Source: Nannobrachium achirus (lineage: Eukaryota > Chordata > Actinopteri > Myctophiformes > Myctophidae). Taken from it: DNA of 64,000 nucleotides. Below, in pieces: positions 1 to 11,565 of this stretch (position 1 is its first letter; every line of letters starts with the position of its first letter). The position numbers and the translations under genes are program-made. Where the stretch lies: positions 57,095,163-57,159,162 of the forward strand of contig OY997639.1 in NCBI GenBank assembly GCA_963921795.1. Direction: 5' to 3'. Below the pieces are notes generated by a model that was not told the origin of the DNA, did no database searches, and was given only the letters and a program-made list of their open reading frames with translations.

Positions 1-265
1 CAACCAGATCTTATTTTATTGTTGTGTGGGACACGATCAACACAATCCTGAATTATTTTTTTGTGTTTAATCTGTGTTTTTAGATTATGTTAGTATTTCA
101 GCATGCTACAACTGGTCATATGATGCATTTTGCATCATATGACCAGTTGTAGCATGCTGAAATCGGCTGAAATACTAAAATATCTAAAAACACAGATTGA
201 ACACAAAAAATAGCTCAGGATTGTGTTGATCGAGTCCCAGACAACAATAAAATAAGATCTGGTTG
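1..265. mobile_element. Palindromic miniature element (hairpin MITE)
   Basis: The segment is one inverted repeat centred near base 133. Its outer ends are CAACCAGATCTTATTTTATT and the reverse complement ending at 265, and the arms pair almost throughout, with short differences near the tip. It has no coding capacity. It looks like a foldback-type miniature DNA transposon. The left end coincides with the window start, so its target duplication cannot be tested. Confidence 0.6.
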
Positions 266-2700
266 CCCCAGAGGTGACCTGGTCCTTTAAGTATGGACGT
301 TATTGTGGTGGTCTACAGACGAAATAAATACCACAAGAGCATGATGATGATGATGTATCATCTACACTACCGTATATGATTCAGTGCAGACAGAGACAGA
401 GAAAAACAGTGCAGTCTGAGCAGGTAATAGACAACCTCGTTAGACTAGATTAGACCCTGCATGGGCCAGATGCTGCTTCAGTCAACTTCTGCTGTCTCCA
501 TGACAACAAACATTCAAAGGAAAGAATTGGCGTATTAAACTGATCTGCTTCAATCTATGTAATGGTGAGAGGAGAACGCATGGTAGCACAGACGCATTTG
601 CCTGACATTGAGGCAGAGCTTAAGACAATAACTGGAATGGGAAATAGCTGGGATATTTCCTATTTGCAGAAGATTATTGCCTGTGACGTGAATGCCTTCT
701 TCAAGGCATTATGCGGAGCTACACAGACTTGTGCACCGGGGTGCCACAACAATCTTTAAGTCAAATTGCTATGATGAGCTTGAACAAACAATTGAACATT
801 TTTTATATAGATATTTTTTTGATTTACCAGACTGTAATTACCACAAACTAGTAATTTTTAATCTGTTAAATTGTTAACACACTCCCCTCTCATTTTGTTC
901 AATTGTCTGTTTTAATGTTATCTGCTCCCTTTGTCTGCTGAATATTGCTTGTATGGACTTTGTTCCACAAACGGTATACTGTTTTTTAGTATAATGTCTT
1001 ATAATTCCTAATATATATGAGTTAAGTAAAAAAATCTAATTCAGCAAAATGAGGGGGGAGTGCATTAAGAATTTAACAGATTAAAAACTTCTAGTTTGTG
1101 GTTTACAGTCTGGTAAATCAAAAAAGTATCTATATTCAAAATGTTAAAATATGGACTTGGACTGTTTTTCGTCTCAGGTTTAATTGTAGAAATTATGCAT
1201 GGATTCTCAACTGCGTTCCACAATCGTGTTCCTATTAATTTCAGTGTTCAAAGACTGCTGATGGAGAGTTATGGAGAGTGACTCCATAAAAGTATGGCAG
1301 GACATTGTGATAATGATCATTAGACTCAGAACAATAATACAACTATCCATCATGTTGGCACCCGTGCCTATAGGTTGCCTACACCTGCACTAGGTCTACA
1401 TGGCAGACACATAGGAGTTTCCAGCAAAAGTGAAGACAGTGTGATTTAAAAAGTTTAAATCGAACATTTAATCAAATCCTGAATATCGTGATACCCCTAT
1501 GTGCATGCAGAGGTGTCAGAGGTGTTTGTGTTATGGCAATTCAGTTCTATTCTTTTTTGGCAAGTGTCAGGTCACAAAAGCCTGATGTTATCAGGACATT
1601 AACATTTCTATGAATAAAACAGAAATTGCAAGGCATCCATCCGACTGCTCATGATTCCCCTTTGTCGGATGATTAGCTGTCTCCGGCTCCACTGCTATAT
1701 GCTAATGATAACCTTCTCTGCATCTCTCCAATGAAACCATGATAGCTGCCACCCACTTAAAAATGTTCTCATGAAAGTAAATTACTGCAGCATTTCTGAG
1801 ACTATAATATCACCCTTGCCACCACTTTTCCAGTAGGTGGTGCTATAAAACATTATGTAGAAATGTACCTTTTGACCAAGAAATAAAAAAAGAAGTGGCT
1901 TGCTGAATGAGTATTACATTTCCAATAGGACCCATGCATAAGCTTCACCTACTACATGAATGCATGTAGGCATTCATGCACTAACTGCACAAACTGTAAC
2001 TTAACATAAAACTGGGCATGTCATCATTTGACTTACCTTATCTTATCAGTTTGAAAATAGGCCTTCATTTTCACCAATTCTGATAATGCACAATACATAT
2101 CCACTTTCATGGATAAACACTGTAGAAAGCAAACTTTATGCATTTAGATCAAGCATTTTGCATGAAATGCCATAAACTCTTTTTTGGGTGGACTTTTTGT
2201 TTTTTGAAAAATGCTCAAGGGATTTCACTGCGTGGGCACCCTCTTGAATTCTTAAGAGGTGACCCTAAGCAAGAATTTGTTGAGAAAAAAACTTTAACAG
2301 ACTAAACCACATTCAGCCAAAGGGGACACGTGATATACTGTTCAGAGTTGGGTTTCAACTAGAAGTATTATGATTTCTACACTGATGCAACAACAACATC
2401 TTTGGTGCACCAACAAAGCCCGAAATATATAGTGGATAGTGGAATCAAATCAGACCATGTTATTTATTACCAAGTTGGTTAATAAAAGTATATTTAACTG
2501 TGTTAACTTAGGTTAACTTGTAATGGTTGGATTGTTTGCTCATCTCTATCCATCTGCGGTGTGAAGTTGGCAGTGTTGTAGTGCTAAATTTGGAAGTGTG
2601 GGCACTCCCCGCGCGTGCACGCACATGCACGTGCGTCCGTGCGCGTGCACATAACGTTTTCGCTGGCTTAAAACGGGTCTGCGCGGCGGCAGAAATAGCC
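266..2700. other. No gene recognised; AT-rich intergenic DNA
   Basis: I see no exon, RNA gene or intact repeat end here. Reading frames are short and lack recognisable motifs. A sequence near 780-860 recurs in inverted form near 1,040-1,130 (the stretches containing CTAGTAATTTTTAATCTG and TTAAAAACTTCTAGTTTG), which suggests another degenerate palindromic element of about 350 bp. A run of alternating purines and pyrimidines (CGTGCACGCACATGCACGTG) lies near 2,613-2,650. Confidence 0.4.
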
Positions 2701-2706
2701 TTAGAC

Positions 2707-2800
2707 CAGTGGTTCTCAACCAATAATTTGATGACTGGATCATCAGCCAAACTTCCTATGCAAAATAGCTCCAAAACTGATATTTCCAATTAATTAATCA
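2707..2800. mobile_element. hAT-type terminal fragment
   Basis: The sequence CAGTGGTTCTCAACC beginning near 2,707 matches the ends of Charlie-like hAT elements common in vertebrate genomes. No matching opposite end was found nearby, so only one terminus is supported. Confidence 0.35.
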
Positions 2801-2976
2801 ATTTTCAAATCTTATATTACCATCTGCTGTTAGTCATGCTCATTTCAGCACGGCTGGCGAGCCTATTTCAACCAATTGCTGGGTCAGAACGCCCTGAAAA
2901 TATAATATCAACTGACTTGACTTGAGAGAAGTGTGGGCACTCCGTACCCCCGCGTTCCCCCCCCACTACATCCCTG

Positions 2977-3638
2977 GAAGTTGGCACCCCATATGTTGAA
3001 AACATATATAAAAATGGTGTCATTATTTAGTGCTGGATTTGTGCTGAATTGTGCCGTAAATCTTATAATTTGTGCTGCTATCATTATTGAGATATTGATA
3101 TTCTAAAGTTATAATTTTGCTGAGGCTTGCACCCCCCAATTTTTTGGCTCCAAATCGGGAAAAAATGGGCTCAATCTTTAGTGCTGGATGTGCTCTAATT
3201 TGTGCCGTAAATTTTATAATTTGTGCTGCTATCATTATTGAGATATTCTACAAAACACCACTGTTCTGCTCCTATCTTCTACCATGAAACACTGCTGCTC
3301 TACACCGCCCTCTGTAGGTCAATCAGTATACTGCTGCTAAATCTGCTAATTCAACCATATAAATATGTATATATATAAATAAATATAAAAGCACCATTGA
3401 TGATTTCAATGGCACAAATTAGAGCACATCCAGCACTAAAGATTGAGCCCTTTTTTCCCGATTTGGAGCCAAAAAATTGGGGGGGCAAGCCTCAGCAAAA
3501 CTATAACTTTAGAATATCAATATCTCAATAATGATAGCAGCACAAATTATAAAATTTACGGCACAATTCAGCACAAATCCAGCACTAAATAATGACACCA
3601 TTTTTATATATGTTTTCAACATATGGGGTGCCAACTTC
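2977..3638. mobile_element. Miniature element with about 240-bp terminal inverted repeats
   Basis: The outer ends GAAGTTGGCACCCCATATG and its complement CATATGGGGTGCCAACTTC frame a 662-bp unit. The left arm (about 2,977-3,240) is repeated inverted at about 3,405-3,638. Both arms contain the AGCACAAATTATAAAATTTA block, and the left arm carries it twice. The unpaired centre (about 3,250-3,400) is AT-rich. There is no coding capacity. It is a non-autonomous DNA element; the superfamily is not clear because no target duplication is evident. Confidence 0.6.
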
Positions 3639-3690
3639 ACGGAGGTCTATCCATCTGGTTTCCGTTATGGATACGATTCCTGTGATAAGG

Positions 3691-3757
3691 TGAGAGAGAG
3701 AGAGAGGGGGGGGGGGGGGAGAGAGACACACACAGAGAGAGACAGAGACAGAAAGAA

Positions 3758-3814
<57 letters not shown>

Positions 3815-3817
3815 GAC

Positions 3818-3878
<61 letters not shown>
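3691..3878. repeat. GA and CAGA microsatellite
   Basis: This is a compound simple repeat: GA units, a G run, GAGACA units, about ten CAGA units and about twenty GA units. It produces spurious serine/leucine and arginine/glutamate reading frames on both strands. Confidence 0.95.
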
Positions 3879-3882
<4 letters not shown>

Positions 3883-4362
3883 CAATAACAGAGAGGGAGA
3901 GGAGAGGGACTCAGGGAAGTAGTAATGGTGTTTGGAATGCTTACAACAATATTATGAATCAGTAAGCAGTACATATTAAGCCATGGGAATATATACAGTC
4001 TGAGGAAACCTCTCATTGCTGCCATGCAGATGTAGTTATTATTTGAACTTTGAGTCATTGTGCTGTAGGCTACTTGCCTACCGCCACAGTTTATGAAAAA
4101 TGTCTGAAATTAAACTAAGTGCACACACTAGAGACGGTAACTGCCAAGATCACCTAGCATAGCCCAATGCAAAAATGCTACAGTAGATTTGGGCTCATTT
4201 TCAGATCGATGTACCAACCCACTAAAGAGAAAACTGCATGAGAACAGCCACACGATTGGTCATTATAGGTCACTGTAGCACAAGTGCTGCTGTGGGTTGT
4301 TGCTGACACAATTGATGAGATTGTTTTGTAATTACAATGATTCTGCACTTTATTAACCACTG

Positions 4363-4384
4363 ACACACGCACACGCACGCACGC

Positions 4385-4470
<86 letters not shown>
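4363..4470. repeat. CA microsatellite (copy 1)
   Basis: About 45 CA units preceded by CACACG/CACGCA variants. It lies at the left edge of the 3-kb duplicated unit. Confidence 0.95.
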
Positions 4471-4473
<3 letters not shown>

Positions 4474-4885
4474 CAGTGTTGGTGCTATGGTGCACCACAT
4501 CTATAGGCTATAGGCTGTGTAGCCCAGTATTTGGGTGTACTGCAATGTGTATGAATCAAAGTTCTTAAAATGTTTAACATTGCATTCTCTCTGGTGTTCT
4601 CTCTGATGTTGTGTGTGTACAGCCATGAGCGTACAACATGCTGTAGTTGTAGAGAAGAAAACACATGCCCCTCAGTTGACATGACGCTATTCATGTAAAT
4701 CACCCACCCACAGCTATTTTAGTTGAGTTGAGTAAGTTCACAGAAATGCTATAATAACCATCTTAAAAAAGTTAAGAATCTGCATCCTCACTAGGGCTGT
4801 GCTGCTTGTGATACGGCTTGTGTAAGAGCCATTTAGAAACATGTAGAAAACACTCCAACTCGTCATTTCCATTTGGCCAAAATTT

Positions 4886-5458
4886 GTGGCTTTGCCACTG
4901 AATTTAGAGACTTCCAAGATACCCATGTACCTGGCAAACTACTTCTTAAAGGTCAAGGATGTTCACGATCACAACACCAGAGGCAGCTCCACTAATCATC
5001 ATCAACGTAGATTTAACACTAAACAAGGCGCTAACTCGTTCTCCTGCTATACCATCAACATGTGGAACGCCCTTCCACAAGCCTTAAAGGAGAGCAAATC
5101 CCTAGCCTCCTTCAAAATTGGTATGAAAAGTCACCTTCAGACAGCTGCTACCCGTGACTTGTAAATAGACTAAGCCCCCATGCTCCCCCCCCCCCCCCCT
5201 TTTTTCTTTTTTTTCTGCCTTTGTATTTGATGTTATGCTTTTGAAACTGATATTATCCTAGATAAAGTATGTTCTATCCGTCTGTCTTTCAATGTTATAT
5301 GAGATACTTAAAGTGTGGTTCCTGTGGAAATAAGCCTCGGCTTTCTAGGATCTCCTTTTAGTTGACCTTGTACCAGTGATTTGTACTGTCATGAAACTGT
5401 ACTTTTTTCTATTGCAAACTTCTAATAAATTCTTCAATCAATCAATCAATCAATCAAT
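4886..5458 (+). mobile_element. 5'-truncated LINE 3' end with ATCA tail (copy 1)
   Basis: A 92-residue open frame (4,886-5,164) resembles the extreme C-terminus of LINE reverse transcriptases: a VHDHNTRGSS block, then NMWNALPQALKES and SLASFKIGMKSHL. It is followed by a 3' UTR with a C run, an AATAAA at about 5,425 and a terminal (ATCA)n tract. The catalytic part is absent, so this is a dead 5'-truncated insertion, probably of the L2/CR1-like type. It is repeated at 7,888 by the 3-kb duplication. Confidence 0.6.
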
Positions 5459-5593
5459 TCCATATTTTAGCTATCCATACTGTATAGCTAAAATCGGACA
5501 CGGACATCCCATTATTAGACTTGTATAATGTGACTTCATTCACAATAGTGGTTATCACCATTATGAATCTAATCATGGATTATTAAGCAGATT

Positions 5594-5702
5594 GTTAACA
5601 CAATCCTTTTTATCCAAAATGACTAAAGATTAGATTGCAAAATGAGGGTATTTATTTTCCCTGACGTCATCATGTCTCAGAAAGGCAGCACGTAGCTCTG
5701 AC
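5594..5702. repeat. 109-bp direct repeat, left of miniature element
   Basis: This 109-bp block beginning GTTAACACAATCC and ending AGCTCTGAC is repeated at 6,178-6,286 with two visible substitutions. Its right edge abuts exactly the CAGGGGCGTC end of the inserted element. Confidence 0.85.
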
Positions 5703-5775
5703 CAGGGGCGTCACACCAAATTCTGGGCCCCGGGTACAAGATTCACTGTGGGCCCCCCATGAATGTTAACTATTG

Positions 5776-5848
5776 AAAAATAGCAGATATACAAGCTCAC
5801 AGCGCGGCACAGAGTGCCGCGCTGTGAGCTTGTAGATCTGCTATTTTT
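5776..5848. repeat. Hairpin family member (stem about 30 bp)
   Basis: The arm AAAAATAGCAGATATACAAG continues to GCTCACAGCGCGGCAC and pairs with the following complement, leaving a four-base loop; one visible mismatch lies in the stem. The same arm recurs many times in the window. Confidence 0.85.
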
Positions 5849-6066
5849 GAAAAAAAAAAACGTGAAAATGTGTACAAGAAACCTATGCTCAAACCTGTGC
5901 TCAAACTTTTTCATGTGAAGGACCCCCAAAATGATATGTATTTGGCCACGGACCCCCATCTCAAAACATTTAGTTCCAGGGACCCCCAGAAGCAAAATTT
6001 GAGTTACAAATGTTCGTTTAAGAAATACATATATTCAAAGATTTTCACACATTTTCACGACTTTTC

Positions 6067-6139
6067 AAAAATAGCAGATCTACAAGCTCGCAGCGCGGCA
6101 CTCGGTGCCGCGCTGTGAGCTTGTATATCTGCTATTTTT
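6067..6139. repeat. Hairpin family member
   Basis: It has the same arm design as 5,776-5,848 but a different loop-proximal stretch (GGCACTCGGTGCC), with pairing retained. It is the second hairpin of the same element. Confidence 0.85.
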
Positions 6140-6177
6140 CACTGGTTAAAGCATTCAATAATTCTAGGCCTAAATGG

Positions 6178-6286
6178 GTTAACACAATCCTTTTTATCCA
6201 AAATGACTAAAGATTAGATTGCAAAATTAGGGTATTTATTTTCCCTAACGTCATCATGTCTCAGAAAGGCAGCACGTAGCTCTGAC
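6178..6286. repeat. 109-bp direct repeat, right of miniature element
   Basis: Second copy of the block at 5,594-5,702. It continues into unrelated sequence (ACGTGGAGCTCCC) exactly where the left copy continues into the element end. Confidence 0.85.
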
Positions 6287-7364
6287 ACGTGGAGCTCCCA
6301 CTTTCTGTTTTTCTCCCCATTAGATCAATTTAGCTCTTCTCTCTTTTTTTCTTCAGTAGCCAGCAACACTTCAGCGCTCTTCCTGGAAGAGAGGGGAGAA
6401 AAACAACATCTTGAACGTGATGTTCTTCTTCCCTTAGGCCTATTTCTCTTATGGAAATAACACAAAGAAGAAACGAAGGAGCTTGCACCAAAACAAATTT
6501 CACCCAGTGTTTTACACCTTTAAACCTGTGATGTGCATGACAATAAAGTTCTGATTCTGATTAGAAAGATATAACATATAATGATATGATAAAGATAGTG
6601 AGAAAGAGTGACATGGACAAGACAGGGAGGGAGAAGTGGTGATAGATGGCAAAATCTCAATATTTTGATGTCCCGCTGTTTCGAATCCTCAGTAAGCCTA
6701 CTATGTTTGGGGTTAGGGTATGGATTGGGTTTAGGGTTCACCAGGTTAGCATTCACCTGCGCCTGTGATAGATGAGGTAAAGATTATAGTCACGGTTGAC
6801 TTTTGCACAACAAATTCGACAATACGTGATCTGGCCTTTACAGAAACAGTAAACAATAGCCATTGTACGAGAACGCTTGCAGATGCAATGCAGTAGGTCT
6901 AACTCTAGTCAGTGTTGATTCCTTCGTTGTCGTGTCCATGATTCTACTGAATTTAATAAAGCAACCACATAAGCTGTGTCAACATGGCCGCATCCAGGAG
7001 GTCATTGTTATCCTCAATGGTGTGGATGCCAAACTAAACTAAAAGGATTCCTTTCCTCAAAATACAAGTGAGCATACCTGTAGTTTAACTCCTTGAACGC
7101 CTTGATAGTAGAATCCCCTGACCCCCTGCCACTTCCTCCACGTTCTCTGTAAATATACCTTGTGATTCTACTGAGCTTTAATTCAATGTTTTGTAGTATA
7201 TTTTAGTCTGGGAGTTGTGGGGGTGAACGTGGTTTTGTCTAATAAAGTTTTCTTTTCGCTTTCTTTTCGCTTGATTTCAGATTAAGTGCTGCTGTGGGTT
7301 GTTGCTGACACAATTGATGAGATTGTTTTGTAATTACAATGATTCTGCACTTTATTAACCACTG

Positions 7365-7386
7365 ACACACGCACACGCACGCACGC

Positions 7387-7472
<86 letters not shown>
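7365..7472. repeat. CA microsatellite (copy 2)
   Basis: Duplicate of the 4,363-4,470 tract, about one unit different in length. Confidence 0.95.
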
Positions 7473-7475
<3 letters not shown>

Positions 7476-7887
7476 CAGTGTTGGTGCTATGGTGCACCAC
7501 ATCTATAGGCTATAGGCTGTGTAGCCCAGTATTTGGGTGTACTGCAATGTGTATGAATCAAAGTTCTTAAAATGTTTAACATTGCATTCTCTCTGGTGTT
7601 CTCTCTGATGTTGTGTGTGTACAGCCATGAGCGTACAACATGCTGTAGTTGTAGAGAAGAAAACACATGCCCCTCAGTTGACATGACGCTATTCATGTAA
7701 ATCACCCACCCACAGCTATTTTAGTTGAGTTGAGTAAGTTCACAGAAATGCTATAATAACCATCTTAAAAAAGTTAAGAATCTGCATCCTCACTAGGGCT
7801 GTGCTGCTTGTGATACGGCTTGTGTAAGAGCCATTTAGAAACATGTAGAAAACACTCCAACTCGTCATTTCCATTTGGCCAAAATTT

Positions 7888-8462
7888 GTGGCTTTGCCAC
7901 TGAATTTAGAGACTTCCAAGATACCCATGTACCTGGCAAACTACTTCTTAAAGGTCAAGGATGTTCACGATCACAACACCAGAGGCAGCTCCACTAATCA
8001 TCATCAACGTAGATTTAACACTAAACAAGGCGCTAACTCGTTCTCCTGCTATACCATCAACATGTGGAACGCCCTTCCACAAGCCTTAAAGGAGAGCAAA
8101 TCCCTAGCCTCCTTCAAAATTGGTATGAAAAGTCACCTTCAGACAGCTGCTACCCGTGACTTGTAAATAGACTAAGCCCCCATGCTCCCCCCCCCCCCCC
8201 CCTTTTTTCTTTTTTTTCTGCCTTTGTATTTGATGTTATGCTTTTGAAACTGATATTATCCTAGATAAAGTATGTTCTATCCGTCTGTCTTTCAATGTTA
8301 TATGAGATACTTAAAGTGTGGTTCCTGTGGAAATAAGCCTCGGCTTTCTAGGATCTCCTTTTAGTTGACCTTGTACCAGTGATTTGTACTGTCATGAAAC
8401 TGTACTTTTTTCTATTGCAAACTTCTAATAAATTCTTCAATCAATCAATCAATCAATCAATT
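7888..8462 (+). mobile_element. 5'-truncated LINE 3' end with ATCA tail (copy 2)
   Basis: Duplicate of 4,886-5,458. The 92-residue C-terminal frame is unchanged and the C run is slightly longer. Confidence 0.6.
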
Positions 8463-8706
8463 CCATATTTTAGCTATCCATACTGTATAGCTAAAATCGG
8501 ACACGGACATCCCATTATTAGACTTGTATAATGTGACTTCATTCACAATAGTGGTTATCACCATTATGAATCTAATCATGGATTATTAAGCAGATTGTTA
8601 ACACAATCCTTTTTATCCAAAATGACTAAAGATTAGATTGCAAAATGAGGGTATTTATTTTCCCTGACGTCATCATGTCTCAGAAAGGCAGCACGTAGCT
8701 CTGACC

Positions 8707-9180
8707 AGGGGCGTCACACCAAATTCTGGGCCCCGGGTACAAGATTCACTGTGGGCCCCCCATGAATGTTAACTATTGAAAAATAGCAGATATACAAGCT
8801 CACAGCGCGGCACAGAGTGCCGCGCTGTGAGCTTGTAGATCTGCTATTTTTGAAAAAAAAAAAACGTGAAAATGTGTACAAGAAACCTATGCTCAAACCT
8901 GTGCTCAAACTTTTTCATGTGAAGGACCCCCAAAATGATATGTATTTGGCCACGGACCCCCATCTCAAAACATTTAGTTCCAGGGACCCCCAGAAGCAAA
9001 ATTTGAGTTACAAATGTTCGTTTAAGAAATACATATATTCAAAGATTTTCACACATTTTCACGACTTTTCAAAAATAGCAGATCTACAAGCTCGCAGCGC
9101 GGCACTCGGTGCCGCGCTGTGAGCTTGTATATCTGCTATTTTTCACTGGTTAAAGCATTCAATAATTCTAGGCCTAAATG
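8707..9180. mobile_element. Hairpin-bearing hAT-like miniature element (copy 2)
   Basis: Duplicate of 5,703-6,177, with hairpins at 8,779-8,851 and 9,071-9,143, again between 109-bp direct repeats. It arose by the 3-kb duplication, not by an independent insertion. Confidence 0.55.
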
Positions 9181-10559
9181 GGTTAACACAATCCTTTTTA
9201 TCCAAAATGACTAAAGATTAGATTGCAAAATTAGGGTATTTATTTTCCCTAACGTCATCATGTCTCAGAAAGGCAGCACGTAGCTCTGACACGTGGAGCT
9301 CCCACTTTCTGTTTTTCTCCCCATTAGATCAATTTAGCTCTTCTCTCTTTTTTTCTTCAGTAGCCAGCAACACTTCAGCGCTCTTCCTGGAAGAGAGGGG
9401 AGAAAAACAACATCTTGAACGTGATGTTCTTCTTCCCTTAGGCCTATTTCTCTTATGGAAATAACACAAAGAAGAAACGAAGGAGCTTGCACCAAAACAA
9501 ATTTCACCCAGTGTTTTACACCTTTAAACCTGTGATGTGCATGACAATAAAGTTCTGATTCTGATTAGAAAGATATAACATATAATGATATGATAAAGAT
9601 AGTGAGAAAGAGTGACATGGACAAGACAGGGAGGGAGAAGTGGTGATAGATGGCAAAATCTCAATATTTTGATGTCCCGCTGTTTCGAATCCTCAGTAAG
9701 CCTACTATGTTTGGGGTTAGGGTATGGATTGGGTTTAGGGTTCACCAGGTTAGCATTCACCTGCGCCTGTGATAGATGAGGTAAAGATTATAGTCACGGT
9801 TGACTTTTGCACAACAAATTCGACAATACGTGATCTGGCCTTTACAGAAACAGTAAACAATAGCCATTGTACGAGAACGCTTGCAGATGCAATGCAGTAG
9901 GTCTAACTCTAGTCAGTGTTGATTCCTTCGTTGTCGTGTCCATGATTCTACTGAATTTAATAAAGCAACCACATAAGCTGTGTCAACATGGCCGCATCCA
10001 GGAGGTCATTGTTATCCTCAATGGTGTGGATGCCAAACTAAACTAAAAGGATTCCTTTCCTCAAAATACAAGTGAGCATACCTGTAGTTTAACTCCTTGA
10101 ACGCCTTGATAGTAGAATCCCCTGACCCCCTGCCACTTCCTCCACGTTCTCTGTAAATATACCTTGTGATTCTACTGAGCTTTAATTCAATGTTTTGTAG
10201 TATATTTTAGTCTGGGAGTTGTGGGGGTGAACGTGGTTTTGTCTAATAAAGTTTTCTTTTCGCTTTCTTTTCGCTTGATTTCAGATTAGGGGATTTTCTT
10301 TTATATTACTGGTAACCCCTTCATGCTCAAAACACCAAGATCCCATAAAATACAATAATCAATGCAAACCCGTCAAGTTTGCGTTCTATGTTTTTTTATG
10401 CTTATTTGGAAGTGGTCATGCATACAACATCTCCTTTCCTATGAATTAACTGTTTCAGTCCTATCGTGAGCATCAAAACATTAACTGAACATTGTGCATG
10501 TCAAACCATGTACCGGTACTTTCGACAATAACTTCAGCATATCTGTTACGGTAAAACCA

Positions 10560-11565
10560 GCTTCTTTCATTAAGACCTCTGGCAAAGGTTAAGCCATATC
10601 TCCCCCGTCATCAACTGGAGATGGCTATTCACGCCTTCGTCTCGTCTAGATTGGATTGTTGCAATTCACTATACCCTGGCATAGAGCAGGCGTCACTCAG
10701 GCGTCTGCAACTCATACAAACCGCAGCGGCCCACCTCCTCACAGGTACAAAAATACACGCGCATATTCGATTTTAAGACGTTTTTAATTATTTATAAATC
10801 ATTAAATAGGCTGGCTCCACCATTCCTCTCTGGCTCTGCACTTGTGGAACCTTACACCCCAGCCAGGGCTCTGAGGTCTGTTGAAGATATTGCTGGATGT
10901 TCCTACTACAAAATGTAAAAAGAGCAGGGGTGACCGTTCTTTTACAGCCACAGCCACTCGACTCTGCAATAGTCTGCTCCTCCACATTAGATCTGCCCAG
11001 TTGAATGGGTTTTTCAAAGCCCTACTTAACCCATCTGTTTTCCCTGACTTTTAATAGCATTTAATGGCATCTTCTATTGAGTTTACCCTTTTGTTTTGTT
11101 GTTACTTGCGCCTGCAGAGCACACAAGTACGTGTTCGGCTGCGTATTTAGGTAGGTAGGTAGGTAGCTAGCTAGCTGTATCTGTTTAAGCCTGTAGCCCA
11201 ATCAGGGACCAACATTTCTGGCAACGTCATCAGTAACAACCAATGAGGGACCAGCATTCCTGGTGATGCAAGTGGTGATTTCACTGCATTGCCAGTGGTG
11301 ATGCCAGTGGTGAGCGCACCTCATGGCTAGCTCTGCTGGCGCACAAGTAGGCCATATACATGGCCCACTTGTGCACAAGCGGAAAGTTGGTACCTCGACA
11401 GAGTGCAATTCTAGTTTTGAATTATTTTGTTTCATGATTGTGTTGTTTTCCTTTTGCTTTGATGATCTGAATTGCTTGTGTTTTAACCTTGTACATATCC
11501 CTTGGGTTCAGCTCGGCTGTTTGTAAACGTGCTATATAAATAAAGTTTGATTTGATTTGATTTGA
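10560..11565 (+). pseudogene. Decayed L2-type LINE, C-terminal and 3' end
   Basis: Translation near 10,600-10,745 reads QLEMAIHAFVSSRLDCCNS, then LRRLQLIQTAAAHLLTG. This is the conserved late-thumb block of L2/CR1-clade reverse transcriptases. Downstream the frame is broken by stops and indels. The 3' end has the hallmark CTATATAAATAAAGTTTGAT followed by repeated TTTGA units at about 11,530-11,567. A GTAG/CTAG simple repeat (11,149-11,176) and about 250 bp of unrelated sequence interrupt the 3' part. It is a dead copy. Confidence 0.7.

Larger units (their letters stand above)
5703..6177. mobile_element. Hairpin-bearing hAT-like miniature element (copy 1)
   Basis: It begins CAGGGGCGTCACACCAAATT, a hAT-type terminus, and continues through a GGGCCCC-rich segment, two strong hairpins (5,776-5,848 and 6,067-6,139) and a spacer with repeated GGACCCCC motifs. 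A related full copy lies at 54,718-55,243. Here the right terminal repeat is missing or too diverged to see. There is no transposase. It sits between 109-bp direct repeats rather than the usual 8-bp target duplication. Confidence 0.55.
4282..7283. repeat. Tandem duplication, copy 1 (3.0-kb unit)
   Basis: The 3,002-base unit starting at AAGTGCTGCTGTGGG is repeated immediately at 7,284. It contains, in order, a CA microsatellite, a LINE 3' end with an ATCA tail, a hairpin-bearing miniature element between 109-bp direct repeats, and a telomere-like scrap near 6,712-6,765. The two copies appear almost identical; the differences I see are homopolymer lengths. This implies a very recent duplication or an assembly duplication of two haplotypes. 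Confidence 0.9.
7284..10287. repeat. Tandem duplication, copy 2 (3.0-kb unit)
   Basis: Near-identical second copy of 4,282-7,283, directly adjacent. The junction reads GATTTCAGATTA then AGTGCTGCTG; after copy 2 the sequence changes to GGGGATTTTC. It carries the same CA tract (7,365-7,472), LINE end (7,888-8,462), 109-bp repeats and hairpins. Confidence 0.9.

Noticed and set aside
562..877. Two short frames (65 and 61 residues) near the left edge
   Set aside because: No motif, no splice context, and the second lies in a palindromic repeat.
3531..4058. 144- and 157-residue frames rich in RE or SL over 3.7-3.9 kb
   Set aside because: Produced by the GA/CAGA microsatellite.
4178..4500. Frames rich in alternating Cys-Val or Thr-His over CA/GT tracts (also at 7.2, 12.7, 14.2, 23.1, 29.7, 38.0, 40.0, 41.7, 53.1, 56.2, 62.0, 63.2 kb)
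   Set aside because: They are translations of dinucleotide microsatellites; no flanking coding signal.
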